A stretch of 37,058 nt of DNA, taken from Streptomyces harenosi (GTDB lineage Bacteria; Actinomycetota; Actinomycetes; Streptomycetales; Streptomycetaceae). Shown in pieces: positions 1 through 7,702 of the stretch. The stretch covers positions 1 to 37,058 of the forward strand of contig NZ_WYCT01000031.1 in assembly GCF_011008945.1 (NCBI RefSeq), written 5' to 3'. Both the position numbers and the translations under genes were made by a program. Each line of letters begins with the position of its first letter. Positions within the stretch are counted from its first letter, which is position 1. The notes under the pieces were generated by a model, which did not search any database, was not told the origin of the DNA, and saw only the letters and a program-made list of their open reading frames with translations.

Positions 1-149
1 AGAGCCCGGTCACCCCACGGCGCGCGCGAGGACCCGCGCGCCCGGTCGCCCCTCCCCCGGATTTGGGACTTCACGCAGCCGCCGCGCACGCCACCTGCCC
101 CTGTCCGTGCCGAACTGCCAAGAAGCAGTTCAATGAAACACTTGAAGGC

Positions 150-344
150 ATGAAATTCGTTCTCGAAGTGACCATGGACGACGGCGCGTTGGCCGAGGAC
201 CCGGTGGGCGAGCTGGGCCGGATCCTGCGGTACTGGGGCGGCAACCTGCGCCACTACGACCTGCGGCCCGGCGACGGCTCGGCCGTGTACGACTCGGCCT
301 ACCAGGAGGTCGGCGGCTGGCGGATCGAAAAACCGTCCGGGTGA
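150..344 (+). CDS. small conserved hypothetical protein (64 aa)
   Basis: A 64-residue acidic protein beginning MKFVLEV and ending in GGWRIEKPSG. The in-frame sequence upstream of this ATG is Cys/Ala-rich and looks non-coding, so I prefer the start at 150; a GAAGG stretch lies immediately before it. No signal peptide or membrane segment is visible. The RILRYWGGNL and YDSAYQEVGGWRI stretches look like a conserved small soluble domain I have the impression of seeing in other Streptomyces, but I know no function. It stands alone, facing the convergent endonuclease V gene. Reasonably sure it is a gene; function unknown. Confidence 0.6.
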   Translation: MKFVLEVTMDDGALAEDPVGELGRILRYWGGNLRHYDLRPGDGSAVYDSAYQEVGGWRIEKPSG

Positions 345-441
345 ACCCGGGCGCCCCGGGACGCGCCGCGCCGCCGCGGGCCGGGCCGGCGCGCGCGGGG
401 CTCCCGGCCGCCCGGCCGCGGACGCGCCGCTCCCCCGTGCC

Positions 442-1137
442 TCAGACCGGGCGGGACGCCTCGCGCAGCGCCGCGCGGCACAGGGCGTCCGCCCGGCGTG
501 TCGTCTCCGGCAGACGGTAGGCGGGGGTCAGGGCGAGGGTGTGCGCGCAGGCGTTGCCGAGGCCGACGCGGTGGCCGACGGAGACGAAGACCGGCTTGAC
601 GCCGTCCCGGGTGCGCAGCGCGCGCCCCACCTCCTCGGTGCCCGCGAGCAGCGGGGAGGTGCTGCCGCGCGGCGCGTCCGGCTCGGCGTGGGCGAAGGTG
701 AACGGGTTCTTGGCCACGCCGATCGTGGGCAGCCCGGTGAGCACGCCCAGGTGGCTGGCGAGGCCGAAGCGGCGCGGATGGGCCAGGCCGTAGCCGTCGC
801 AGACGACGAGCCCGGGCGGGCAGGGCAGGGCGTCCAGGGCGGCGAGGACGGTCGGCATCTCGCGGAAGGCGAGCAGGCCGGGCACGTAGGGGAACGAGAT
901 CCGGCCGACGGCGGTGGCCTCGGCGACGACGGCGAGGGTCGCGGCGTCCAGGACGACGGCCGCGGCTGCGACGAGGTCCCGTTCGTCGTCGTAGGCCACG
1001 TCGACCCCGGTCACATGGCCGGTCCCCGGTGGCGGGCCGGGCTCGTCGAGCACCACCCGCCCGCGCAGGCGGTCCTGGACGGCGCGGGCCTGCTCCGGGG
1101 TCGTGGGCCAGTCCTCGGGGATGCGTACGGTCGTCAT
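442..1137 (-). CDS. nfi: endonuclease V (deoxyinosine 3' endonuclease)
   Basis: A 231-residue protein of the Nfi family, which cleaves DNA one phosphodiester bond 3' of deoxyinosine produced by adenine deamination, starting its repair in the cytoplasm. The family landmarks are visible. VTGVDVAYDD (about 42-51) carries the first catalytic Asp, YVPGLLAFRE (84-93) carries the wedge tyrosine region and catalytic Glu, and VCDGYGLAHPRRFGLASHLG (about 112-131) carries the second Asp and substrate-pocket residues. Length is normal for the family. It is monocistronic, with the ATG at 1135-1137 and a gene-poor 205-bp gap upstream. High confidence. Confidence 0.93.
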   Translation of the reverse strand: MTTVRIPEDWPTTPEQARAVQDRLRGRVVLDEPGPPPGTGHVTGVDVAYDDERDLVAAAAVVLDAATLAVVAEATAVGRISFPYVPGLLAFREMPTVLAALDALPCPPGLVVCDGYGLAHPRRFGLASHLGVLTGLPTIGVAKNPFTFAHAEPDAPRGSTSPLLAGTEEVGRALRTRDGVKPVFVSVGHRVGLGNACAHTLALTPAYRLPETTRRADALCRAALREASRPV

Positions 1138-1342
1138 GGTGGGGTCGAGCGTACGGGCCCCCGCGGCCCGCGGACCGCCCGGGGCGGGCTCGCGATCACG
1201 CCGTACCGGAATCCGGCCCGCACCGCGTCTCCCGCTCGGCGTCCCCGGTGGGCGCCCGTACCGCGTCGCGGGTCCGCCGCCCCAGGGGGCGGCGGACCCG
1301 CGAGGGGAGCGCGGACGGAGGCACCCGGCCGGTCCGCAGGGC

Positions 1343-1666
1343 TCACTTGCCGCCCAGGGCGCGCTGGAGTTCGCTCTTGTTCATGCTCGAACGTCCGTGG
1401 ACGTCACGGCGCTTGGCCTCCTGGTACAGCTCGTCGTACGTGGCGTCCTGGGAGCCCTGTCCCGACCGCCGGCCGCCGCCGGAGGAAGACGTGCTCCTGG
1501 CCGAGCCGCGTCCGGAGCTCTTCGCCTCCCCGGACCGGGCGCGTTCCTTGTTCACCGTGCGGGCGGCCATCTCCTTGGCCCGCCCGGTGCTCGCGCCGCG
1601 CTCCTGCGCGCTGTCCTTGATGTGTTCGTACTGCCGCTCCCGCTTGGAGCTCGAACCGCGTGGCAT
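1343..1666 (-). CDS. small basic 'plasmid stabilization'-type protein with Rho_N-like tail
   Basis: A 107-residue, very hydrophilic, charged protein. The N-terminal half (SKRERQYEHIKDSAQERG, then AKEMAARTVNKERARSGEAKS) matches a short family often labelled 'plasmid stabilization protein' without functional proof. A Ser/Gly/Arg-rich linker follows, then a C-terminal YDELYQEAKRRDVHGRSSMNKSELQRAL helix-extended-helix resembling the Rho termination factor N-terminal (SAP-like) fold, suggesting nucleic-acid binding. There is no partner toxin or antitoxin gene beside it, so a plasmid addiction role is not supported here. It is probably chromosomal and perhaps stress-related, as an inference. The start is the first Met, MPRGSSSKRERQ. 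Confidence 0.75.
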   Translation of the reverse strand: MPRGSSSKRERQYEHIKDSAQERGASTGRAKEMAARTVNKERARSGEAKSSGRGSARSTSSSGGGRRSGQGSQDATYDELYQEAKRRDVHGRSSMNKSELQRALGGK

Positions 1667-1913
1667 GTCCGTTCACTTCCTCTCGCGTTCGGCGAACGGG
1701 TACCCACGTTCGGGACGAACACGGCACATCGCCCGCCATGCCACCGGTTGGGCGGATGCGCGGGGAGAACGACGCGGTTCCCCGTGCATGACCGCGGTGA
1801 CAGAGGTCACTCGCCCGGTGTGTGCACGGATTGGCTCGTTCCGTCGTCTTTCCCCGTGCCCGGCCTATCCGCCCCGCCCGAGAACCCGTCCAGCCGTCAC
1901 GAGGGAGCAGGCG

Positions 1914-2330
1914 TTGTCCACCGTCATCGAGCAGCCCGTAGAGGCCCGCCTCGTCGCCGCCGCGCCGCGGATGCCGAACATCCCCGCCACGCTGCACTAC
2001 GACCGGCGCGATCCGTTCGCCGTCCGCATGACCTTCCCGGCCCCCGCGACCCTGGAGGGCGTGGACGTCTGCTGGACCTTCTCCCGCGAGCTCCTCATCG
2101 CGGGGATGGAGCAGCCCGAGGGGCAGGGTGACGTCCGGGTGCGGCCCTACGGGTACGACCGCACCGTCCTGGAGTTCCACGCCCCCGAGGGCACCGCCGT
2201 GGTGCACGTCCGCTCCGGGGAGCTGCGCCGCTTCCTCGCCGCCACGGACGAGCTGGTCCCCGTCGGTCTGGAGTACCTGCAACTGGATCTGGACCGCGAG
2301 CTGGCGGAGCTGATGCGGGGCAGCCACTGA
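1914..2330 (+). CDS. ssgD: SsgA-like sporulation/cell-wall protein, SsgD type
   Basis: A 138-residue SsgA-like protein (SALP). The family fold is seen in the N-terminal LHYDRRDPFAVRMTF (about 27-41), WTFSRELLIAGM (54-65), GDVRVRPYG (72-80), SGELRRFLAAT (about 101-111) and LDLDRELAEL near the end. SALPs steer cell division and peptidoglycan remodelling during sporulation in actinomycetes. The N-terminus MSTVIEQPVEARLVAAAPRMP and the surrounding genes match my recollection of S. coelicolor SsgD, so I use that symbol. The start is a TTG at 1914, chosen because GGGAG (1902-1906) lies at proper distance and no ATG or GTG fits the family N-terminus. It is monocistronic and followed by the ABC-F promoter. 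Confidence 0.87.
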   Translation: MSTVIEQPVEARLVAAAPRMPNIPATLHYDRRDPFAVRMTFPAPATLEGVDVCWTFSRELLIAGMEQPEGQGDVRVRPYGYDRTVLEFHAPEGTAVVHVRSGELRRFLAATDELVPVGLEYLQLDLDRELAELMRGSH

Positions 2331-2376
2331 CCCGTGGGCACGGGCGGCCGGTCCGGCGGCCGCCGGAGAAAACACG

Positions 2377-2405
2377 TTGACAGCCCCTCGGGCCGTTCGT
2401 ACGGT
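2377..2405 (+). promoter_or_regulatory. vegetative-type promoter of the ABC-F gene
   Basis: TTGACA at 2377-2382 and TACGGT at 2400-2405 are separated by exactly 17 bp, a near-ideal HrdB-type promoter for Streptomyces. An AAAA run (2369-2372) sits four bases upstream of the -35. Such an AT-rich patch close to a good -35 resembles WblC/WhiB7-dependent antibiotic-response promoters; that comparison is inference. Confidence 0.6.
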
Positions 2406-2411
2406 TGTGAG

Positions 2412-2660
2412 CGGTCCTGTTGCCGTCGATTGGAGAGGGACGTTGCTCGTCTGAGGTCCCGAGACACCGCGCCACACCGATGAGGTGTGTGCGCCGCGTG
2501 CGACCTCGGCGTTCGAGCCGTCCCCGACGAGCAGGGCTTTTCTCATGCCCGGGGCTGCCCCGAGCTTCGCCTCTCCCCCGCGGTCCGCCGCGGCGGTCGC
2601 CGCCTTCGGTGTCTCGATACGCGTTCGCCCCTGACCGCATCGCGCATCGCGGAGGCCCGC
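2412..2660 (+). promoter_or_regulatory. long 5' leader of the ABC-F gene, possible attenuator
   Basis: About 250 nt separate the predicted transcription start (near 2412) from the ABC-F ATG. The leader holds a hairpin with stem CACACC/GGTGTG (2473-2478 and 2484-2489), extended by a bulged GCGC/GCGC. A second GC hairpin CGGGG-CTG-CCCCG lies at 2550-2562. SD-like GGAGAGGGA (2432-2440) precedes a possible three-codon TTG reading frame ending in TGA (2443-2454). Ribosome-mediated attenuation is common upstream of ABC-F resistance genes, so these elements are worth considering as a translation-sensing leader, but no structure was computed. Confidence 0.35.
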
Positions 2661-4286
2661 ATGTCCGTATCCATCAGCTGTACGTCCCTCTCGTTCACCT
2701 GGCCCGACGGCACCCCCGTCTTCGAAGGGCTCGACGTCTCCTTCGGTCCCGGCCGGACCGGACTCGTCGGCGTCAACGGCTCGGGAAAGTCGACCCTGCT
2801 CAAACTGATCGCCGGAGAGCTCACCCCGGCCGACGGCACCGTCCGGGTGGCCGGCGAGATCGGCCGGCTCCCGCAGAACGTCACCCTCGACACCGCCCTG
2901 CGGGTCGACGAGGTGCTCGGCATCGCCGCCCAGCGGGCGGCCCTGCACGCCATCGAGGCGGGGGACGTGTCCGAGGAGCACTTCGAGACCGTCGGCGACG
3001 ACTGGGACGTCGAGGAACGCGCCCTGGCCACCCTCGGCGAGCTGGGCCTCGGTCACGTCACGCTGGACCGCACCATCGGCGAGGTGTCCGGCGGCGAGTC
3101 CGTGCTGCTCCGCCTGGCGGCGCTGCTGCTCGCCCGCCCGGACGTGCTGCTGCTCGACGAGCCGACCAACAACCTCGACCTGTACGCGCGGCGGCGGCTG
3201 TACGCGGCCGTCGAGTCCTGGCCGGGCGTGATGGTCGTCGTCAGCCACGACCGCGAACTGCTGGAGCGCGTCGACCAGATCGCCGACCTGCGCTCCGGGG
3301 AGGTCACCTGGTACGGCGGCAACTACTCGGCCTACGAGGAGGCCCTCGCCGTCGAGCAGGAGGCCGCCGAGCGGATGGTGCGGGTCGCCGAGGCCGACTT
3401 GCGCAAGCAGAAACGCGAACTGGCCGACGCCCAGGTCAAGCTGGCCCGCCGCAAGCGGTACGGCCAGAAGATGTGGGACCAGAAGCGCGAACCGAAGATC
3501 GTCATGGGGGCGCGCAAACGCGCGGCGCAGGAGTCCGCGGGCAAGCACCGGATCATGCACGAGGAGAAACTGGCCGAGGCCAGGGAACGGTTCGACGAGG
3601 CGGCGGAGGCCGTACGGGAGGACGACGAGATCCGCGTCGACCTGCCGTACACCGCCGTGCCGCCGGGGCGGTCCGTCCTCACCCTGCGCGATCTGGAACT
3701 GGCGTACGGCGCCCGGGTGGTGGGCGGGTTCGATCTGCACGGCCCGGAGCGCATCGCGTTGATCGGGCGCAACGGCGCGGGCAAGACCACGCTGCTGCGC
3801 ACCATCGCGGGGGAGCTGCGGCCGGTGGCGGGCGAGGCGACGGCACATGTGCCGCTGCGGTTCCTGCCGCAGCGTCTGGACGTGCTCGACGACACGCTCA
3901 GCGTCGCGGAGAACGTGGCCCGGTTCGCCCCGGACGCCACCAACAACCGGATCCGGGCGCGCCTGGCGCGCTTCCTGTTCCGGGGCGCCCGAGCGGACCA
4001 GAAGGCGGCGACGCTGTCCGGCGGGGAACGCTTCCGCGCCGCGCTGGCCGCGCTGATGCTGGCCGAGCCCGCGCCGCAACTGCTGATGCTGGACGAACCC
4101 ACCAACAACCTGGACATGGCGAGCGTGCGCCAGCTCACCACGGCCCTGGAGTCCTACGAGGGAGCCCTGATCGTGGCCAGCCACGACCTGCCGTTCCTGG
4201 AGTCGCTCGGCATCACCCGCTGGCTGCTGCTGGAGGAGGGAGAACTGAAGGAAACCACGCCGGAGGCCGTGGGGGACCCGGTCTAG
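2661..4286 (+). CDS. ABC-F family ATPase (ribosome-associated, antibiotic-protection type)
   Basis: A 541-residue protein with two ABC ATPase domains in one chain and no membrane segment, the hallmark of the ABC-F class that acts on the ribosome rather than in transport. Domain 1 has Walker A GVNGSGKST (37-45), signature VSGGES, and LLLDEPTNNLDL. Domain 2 has GRNGAGKTT (about 369-377), LSGGERF (about 452) and LMLDEPTNNLDM. The linker between them is a charged coiled coil rich in Lys/Arg/Glu (about 230-330), where the ribosome-contacting P-site tip motif lies in this family. The ATG at 2661 follows GGAGG at 2651. The gene has its own promoter and leader. Which antibiotic, if any, it counters cannot be read from the sequence. 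Confidence 0.9.
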   Translation: MSVSISCTSLSFTWPDGTPVFEGLDVSFGPGRTGLVGVNGSGKSTLLKLIAGELTPADGTVRVAGEIGRLPQNVTLDTALRVDEVLGIAAQRAALHAIEAGDVSEEHFETVGDDWDVEERALATLGELGLGHVTLDRTIGEVSGGESVLLRLAALLLARPDVLLLDEPTNNLDLYARRRLYAAVESWPGVMVVVSHDRELLERVDQIADLRSGEVTWYGGNYSAYEEALAVEQEAAERMVRVAEADLRKQKRELADAQVKLARRKRYGQKMWDQKREPKIVMGARKRAAQESAGKHRIMHEEKLAEARERFDEAAEAVREDDEIRVDLPYTAVPPGRSVLTLRDLELAYGARVVGGFDLHGPERIALIGRNGAGKTTLLRTIAGELRPVAGEATAHVPLRFLPQRLDVLDDTLSVAENVARFAPDATNNRIRARLARFLFRGARADQKAATLSGGERFRAALAALMLAEPAPQLLMLDEPTNNLDMASVRQLTTALESYEGALIVASHDLPFLESLGITRWLLLEEGELKETTPEAVGDPV

Positions 4287-4318
4287 GTAATGCCTCTTCG
4301 GTGTGGACCCGCCTCGCC

Positions 4319-4335
4319 CCGGGCGAACCGCCCGG
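4319..4335 (+). terminator. possible short terminator hairpin after the ABC-F gene
   Basis: CCGGGCG-AAC-CGCCCGG forms a perfect 7-bp stem with a 3-nt loop, 33 bp beyond the ABC-F stop. No T tract follows, so termination is only a guess. Confidence 0.3.
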
Positions 4336-4472
4336 CCGCCTGGAGCCGTACCTCCTCGCGGAACGGCTGCCGTGCGGCGGTCGGCCTGCCGCCTTGTGGA
4401 TACCGCACGCACCGGTGACACCGCGGAAGGCCGCCGCCGTCAGCCGCCCTTACGGCACCACCGAGTTCCACC

Positions 4473-5396
4473 TCAGTGACCGCCGGAAAGGTCGAGTACG
4501 GAAAGGGTGCCGTCGCCGCTGTTGGCGACATAGACGCGACGGGTGTGGGGCTCGAAGGCCACGCCTTCGGGTTTCGCCCCGACCGGAATCGTGGCGGTCA
4601 CGGTGCCGGATCCGGCGTCGATCACCTTCACGCTGCCGCTGGAATGGCTGACGTAGGCGTTACCCCGCGGGTCCACCGCCACGGCGACCGGGTGCGCACC
4701 GACGTCGACGTCAGTCACGGCACCGGTGGTGAGGTCGATCACCGATACCGTGGTGAAACCGGAGTCGGCGACGTAGAGGCGACGCCTGGGGGAGTCGACG
4801 GCTATGCCGGTGGGCCGCTCCCGCACCGGGAAGGTCGCGACCTTTTGCAGTGTCCCGTGGTCGATCGCCGACACGGTGCCGAGGTCGGGTTGTGTGACGT
4901 ACAAACGGTGATCCACGGCATCGACTGCCACACCGAGAGGCCGGGGAATATCGATGGGCACGGGCATGACGACGGGTGGGACGGTGCTGGTGCGCACTAT
5001 CGCCACTCTGTCACCACTGCGGTTGGTCACATAGGCGCGGCTGAAGATGTGATCGACGGCCACCCTCGCCATGTTGGGCGGTAGCCCGGGCACGCCCCCG
5101 ACACGGAGGGTGCTCACGACGGCGTTGAGCCTGTTGAGCACCGACACGGTGCGGTCACCGCTGTTGGCGACGAAGGTGCCGAACTGCGGATCGGTCGCCA
5201 CGCTCTCCGGGAAGAAACCGACGTTGACGGTGGCGGTCGTGGCTCCGGGCGAGGGATCGATCACCGACAGGGAATTACTGCCGCTGTTGGTGACGAATAC
5301 CCGGCCATGGACATCCACCGCCACGCCGGTCGGCCTGTTCCCCACGGGAACGGTGGCCATGACACGCAGTTCGTCGGCGTTGAATATTTTACTCAT
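4473..5396 (-). CDS. YVTN-family beta-propeller repeat protein
   Basis: A 307-residue protein made almost entirely of about seven beta-propeller blades with the pattern 'P.GVAVD..RR.YVANSGDGTLSVLDL'. Examples are PTGVAVDVHGRVFVTNSGSN (23-42), RPTGIAVDSPRRRLYVADSG and KPEGVAFEPHTRRVYVANSG near the end. There is no signal peptide or lipobox, so it is probably cytoplasmic, unlike many secreted YVTN proteins. The N-terminus MSKIFNADELRVMATVPVGN is encoded by AT-rich codons and no clear Shine-Dalgarno is visible upstream, so leaderless or weak initiation is possible. It is monocistronic with no functional partner nearby. The blades probably serve protein-protein interaction; the substrate is unknown. 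Confidence 0.85.
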   Translation of the reverse strand: MSKIFNADELRVMATVPVGNRPTGVAVDVHGRVFVTNSGSNSLSVIDPSPGATTATVNVGFFPESVATDPQFGTFVANSGDRTVSVLNRLNAVVSTLRVGGVPGLPPNMARVAVDHIFSRAYVTNRSGDRVAIVRTSTVPPVVMPVPIDIPRPLGVAVDAVDHRLYVTQPDLGTVSAIDHGTLQKVATFPVRERPTGIAVDSPRRRLYVADSGFTTVSVIDLTTGAVTDVDVGAHPVAVAVDPRGNAYVSHSSGSVKVIDAGSGTVTATIPVGAKPEGVAFEPHTRRVYVANSGDGTLSVLDLSGGH

Positions 5397-5791
5397 GGCA
5401 TGAAGGGGATGGTCGACGAGTCCGCAGTGCTGACACCGCGGAATCTCGCGCTTATATCACTACACCGCCGATTCTTCCACCGTTCCGTTCGATGCGCATG
5501 CCGATGAAGCGCCGGCCGGCCGGACCAGAATTCCTTGCCGTGGGCGGAAGCATTCTTCGTCCGGGACGAAGGATGAAGATGGCGGGGAGGCCGGGGAAGT
5601 CACGCACCCTCGCCGCGAGACCCCCACGACCCGCTGGTGGCCGGGGTGCCGGATGCCCTCGACCGCGAGGCTCCGCATCGGCTGAGAGACAGTACGCCTC
5701 GCGCTACTCGGACATACCCGGGCAAAACGGCGATTAACGGAGGCGTCCAGGGGCACTTCGGCCGGTGAGTCCGAACAGAACGGAGCCGCCA
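5397..5791. other. 395-bp gene-free interval
   Basis: The interval lies between two divergent genes. The first 90 bases beside the YVTN gene are clearly richer in A/T than their surroundings and include a TATA-like GATATAAG on the minus strand (about 5451-5458), a possible -10 region. Short open frames here on both strands have no protein-like composition or family resemblance, and I do not call them genes. Confidence 0.5.
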
Positions 5792-6061
5792 ATGATCATC
5801 AAGAAGATGCACGACATGGGAGTGAAGAGCGAGCACGCCTACCTCGCAGCCTTCGCTTCCATCGGCCTCACCGTCGTCGCCTGGGCCGCCAGCCTCAACG
5901 CCGAGGCCGGCAGCGGCGTCGCCCGCGCCGACCGGTGGGGCATCTTCGTCGGCGAGTGGGCCCCCACCTTCTTCGGCCTCGGTCTGGCCCTGTCCCACTA
6001 CGAGCAGCAGGACGGCACGCTGACCGGCGCAGCCGGCCACGAGCTCCACCAGACCGGCTGA
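5792..6061 (+). CDS. small two-helix membrane protein of unknown function
   Basis: An 89-residue protein with a short charged head (MIIKKMHDMGVKSEH), a hydrophobic helix AYLAAFASIGLTVVAWAASL (about 16-35), a polar loop and a second hydrophobic stretch WGIFVGEWAPTFFGLGLAL (about 48-66). It ends in a hydrophilic tail. The first helix has no signal-peptidase site, so it is probably an inner-membrane protein. The ATG at 5792 is preceded by CGGAG (5781-5785). Codon use is typical of the genome. A strong hairpin follows the gene, so it is transcribed alone. I do not recognise a family and offer no function. Confidence 0.75.
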   Translation: MIIKKMHDMGVKSEHAYLAAFASIGLTVVAWAASLNAEAGSGVARADRWGIFVGEWAPTFFGLGLALSHYEQQDGTLTGAAGHELHQTG

Positions 6062-6071
6062 CCGCACGGCG

Positions 6072-6111
6072 CGGCGGCGCCCGCCTCCGGCGAAGGGGGC
6101 GGGCGCCGCCG
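6072..6111. terminator. strong GC hairpin terminator between convergent genes
   Basis: A perfect 14-bp inverted repeat, CGGCGGCGCCCGCC at 6072-6085 and GGCGGGCGCCGCCG at 6098-6111, with a 12-nt loop. It lies 10 bp after the small membrane protein gene and 47 bp beyond the end of the opposing gene, so it can serve both directions. Confidence 0.7.
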
Positions 6112-6158
6112 TCGGCCGCGGGGCGGCCGGGGTCACGCCGGTGACGTGGCCAGGGGAT

Positions 6159-6644
6159 CTACAGACCCAGGCCGACGACGAAGGCCGAGAAGGAAGGTGC
6201 TGCGACCCGCCACCGGCACACAAGGGGGTCCGACCAGAAGTCACTGCCGACGACGCGGGGATCCGAGGGATCGGTCCGGTAGTCGAGCGCCAGGGCACCG
6301 TCGTCACCAGGGTTGCGGGTGACGGCGATCAGCACGGCCTGTTCGACGTCGAGCCAGGGCAGTTCGAGGGGGCCGGTGGCCCTGCTTCCCCGTGCCTCGC
6401 GGAAGAAGGCGCAGTGCGGATCGTCGGCGAACATGTCCATCGACCGGGACGCCCACTCCATCTGCTCCGGGTTCGGCACGAAGACGAGCGGAGCCTCGAA
6501 CCAGGGGACGACCTCCGCCAGCACGGCGTCCCCGGGGTGACGCCAGAGGCCGCGATCGATGAGGGACGTCAGCCGGCCGGGCAGGGCAAGTCCACGGACT
6601 GTCGAGGCCACCATGACATGCAGCTTCGCACGACGCGCCGCCAT
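6159..6644 (-). CDS. SUKH/SMI1-KNR4-like hypothetical protein
   Basis: A protein of about 161 residues. LTSLIDRGLWRHPGD, VVPWFEAPLVFVPNPEQMEW and the C-terminal ALALDYRTDPSDPRVV...WRVAAPSFSAFVVGLGL resemble the end of SMI1/KNR4 (SUKH) domains. In those a beta strand carrying 'LDYR' and a final 'sF..Fv..L' helix are typical. SUKH proteins are often immunity proteins to polymorphic toxins, but many Streptomyces copies are orphans, and no toxin gene adjoins this one. The start is uncertain: Met at 6644, Met at 6614 and a GTG at 6704 are all in frame, and none has a clear Shine-Dalgarno. It is divergent from the dimethylargininase gene. Family assignment is by eye only. Confidence 0.55.
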   Translation of the reverse strand: MAARRAKLHVMVASTVRGLALPGRLTSLIDRGLWRHPGDAVLAEVVPWFEAPLVFVPNPEQMEWASRSMDMFADDPHCAFFREARGSRATGPLELPWLDVEQAVLIAVTRNPGDDGALALDYRTDPSDPRVVGSDFWSDPLVCRWRVAAPSFSAFVVGLGL

Positions 6645-6782
6645 CGCCGCAACCCCGTCGGCACCTGAGCCCGGCCGACCGCGCGGCAACCGGCATGGCC
6701 CCACCGCGGGGGCCGCCCGGCGGCAGGACGGAGCGGGGCCGCATCATGGTGCAGGAAAGACATCGCCGATACGGAGACCCCA

Positions 6783-7559
6783 GTGCCCAGCAAGAAGGCC
6801 CTCGTCCGCCGCCCCAGCCCGCGCCTCGCCGAGGGGCTGGTGACCCATGTCGCGCGGGAGAAGGTCGATGTCGACCTCGCCGTCGAGCAGTGGGAGGCGT
6901 ACGTCGGGGCCCTGCGCGCCCACGGCTGGGAGACGATCGAGGTGGAGCCCGCCGACGACTGCCCCGACTCGGTGTTCGTCGAGGACACGGTGGTCATGTA
7001 CAAGAACGTCGCGCTGATCACCCGGCCCGGCGCCGAGTCCCGGCGGGCCGAGACGATCGGCGTGGAGGAGACCGTGGCCCGGCTGGGCTGCTCGGTCAAC
7101 TGGATCTGGGAGCCGGGCACCCTGGACGGCGGCGACGTGCTGAAGGTCGGCGACACCCTCTACGTCGGCCGCGGCGGCCGGACCAACGCGGCCGGTGTGC
7201 GGCAGGTGCGGGCCGCGTTCGAACCGCTGGGCGCGCGGGTGGTCGCCGTGCCCGTCAGCAAGGTGCTGCACCTGAAGTCGGCGGTCACGGCGCTGCCCGA
7301 CGGGACGGTCGTCGGGCACATCCCCAACATGGACATGCCGTCGCTGTTCGGCCGTTTCCTGCCGGTGCCGGAGGAGTCCGGGGCCCACCTGGTGCTGCTC
7401 GGCGGGAGCAAGCTGCTGATGGCGGCGAGCGCGCCGCGGACGGCGGAGCTGCTCGCCGGCCTCGGTCACGAGCCGGTCGTGGTCGACATCAGCGAGTTCG
7501 AAAAGCTCGAGGGCTGTGTGACCTGTCTCTCGGTGCGCTTGCGGGAGCTGTACTCCTGA
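6783..7559 (+). CDS. ddaH: NG,NG-dimethylarginine dimethylaminohydrolase (DDAH)
   Basis: A 258-residue enzyme of the pentein (amidinotransferase) superfamily, which hydrolyses methylated arginines to citrulline and methylamines in the cytoplasm. Landmarks are PDSVFVEDT (about 61-69), EPGTLDGGDVLKVG (about 112-125), the catalytic His163 in VLHLKSAVT, and the nucleophile Cys248 in CVTCLSVRL near the C-terminus. Length equals bacterial DDAH. Translation starts at GTG 6783 (MPSKKALVRR) with GGAG just upstream. It is monocistronic and closed by a good terminator. Arginine deiminase-like activity on other guanidines cannot be excluded, but the ...HLKS...TCLS pair favours DDAH. Confidence 0.9.
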   Translation: MPSKKALVRRPSPRLAEGLVTHVAREKVDVDLAVEQWEAYVGALRAHGWETIEVEPADDCPDSVFVEDTVVMYKNVALITRPGAESRRAETIGVEETVARLGCSVNWIWEPGTLDGGDVLKVGDTLYVGRGGRTNAAGVRQVRAAFEPLGARVVAVPVSKVLHLKSAVTALPDGTVVGHIPNMDMPSLFGRFLPVPEESGAHLVLLGGSKLLMAASAPRTAELLAGLGHEPVVVDISEFEKLEGCVTCLSVRLRELYS

Positions 7560-7581
7560 CGGGTGGGCGCGCCCCCGTCCG

Positions 7582-7613
7582 GCCCCGGGATCCCCGCCGG
7601 TCCCGGGGCTTTT
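7582..7613 (+). terminator. rho-independent terminator after ddaH
   Basis: GCCCCGGGA (7582-7590) and TCCCGGGGC (7601-7609) form a perfect 9-bp stem with a 10-nt loop followed at once by TTTT (7610-7613), a textbook intrinsic terminator 22 bp past the ddaH stop. Confidence 0.8.
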
Positions 7614-7702
7614 CCGTGCGCCGGGGGCCGCGCGGAACGCCCGACCGCGACGCCCCGTCACCGGATGCGACCGGGCTGAGCAGGCTCCTTTACGGCACGT
7701 TT

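Noticed and set aside
1343..1666. Toxin-antitoxin module
   Set aside because: The 'plasmid stabilization' label applies to this family by habit only. There is no second small gene beside it.
1404..4421. 1005-codon open frame on the minus strand
   Set aside because: It runs antisense to ssgD and the ABC-F gene and has the His/Arg/Gly/Val-rich composition of a shadow frame in high-GC DNA, with no domain.
2420..4651. 743-codon open frame on the plus strand overlapping the ABC-F gene
   Set aside because: An Arg/Ala/Pro-rich translation in the wrong frame; the ABC-F frame has Walker and signature motifs.
5460..5792. Short open frames on both strands between the YVTN and small membrane protein genes
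   Set aside because: No ribosome site, no coding composition, mutually overlapping and without family resemblance.
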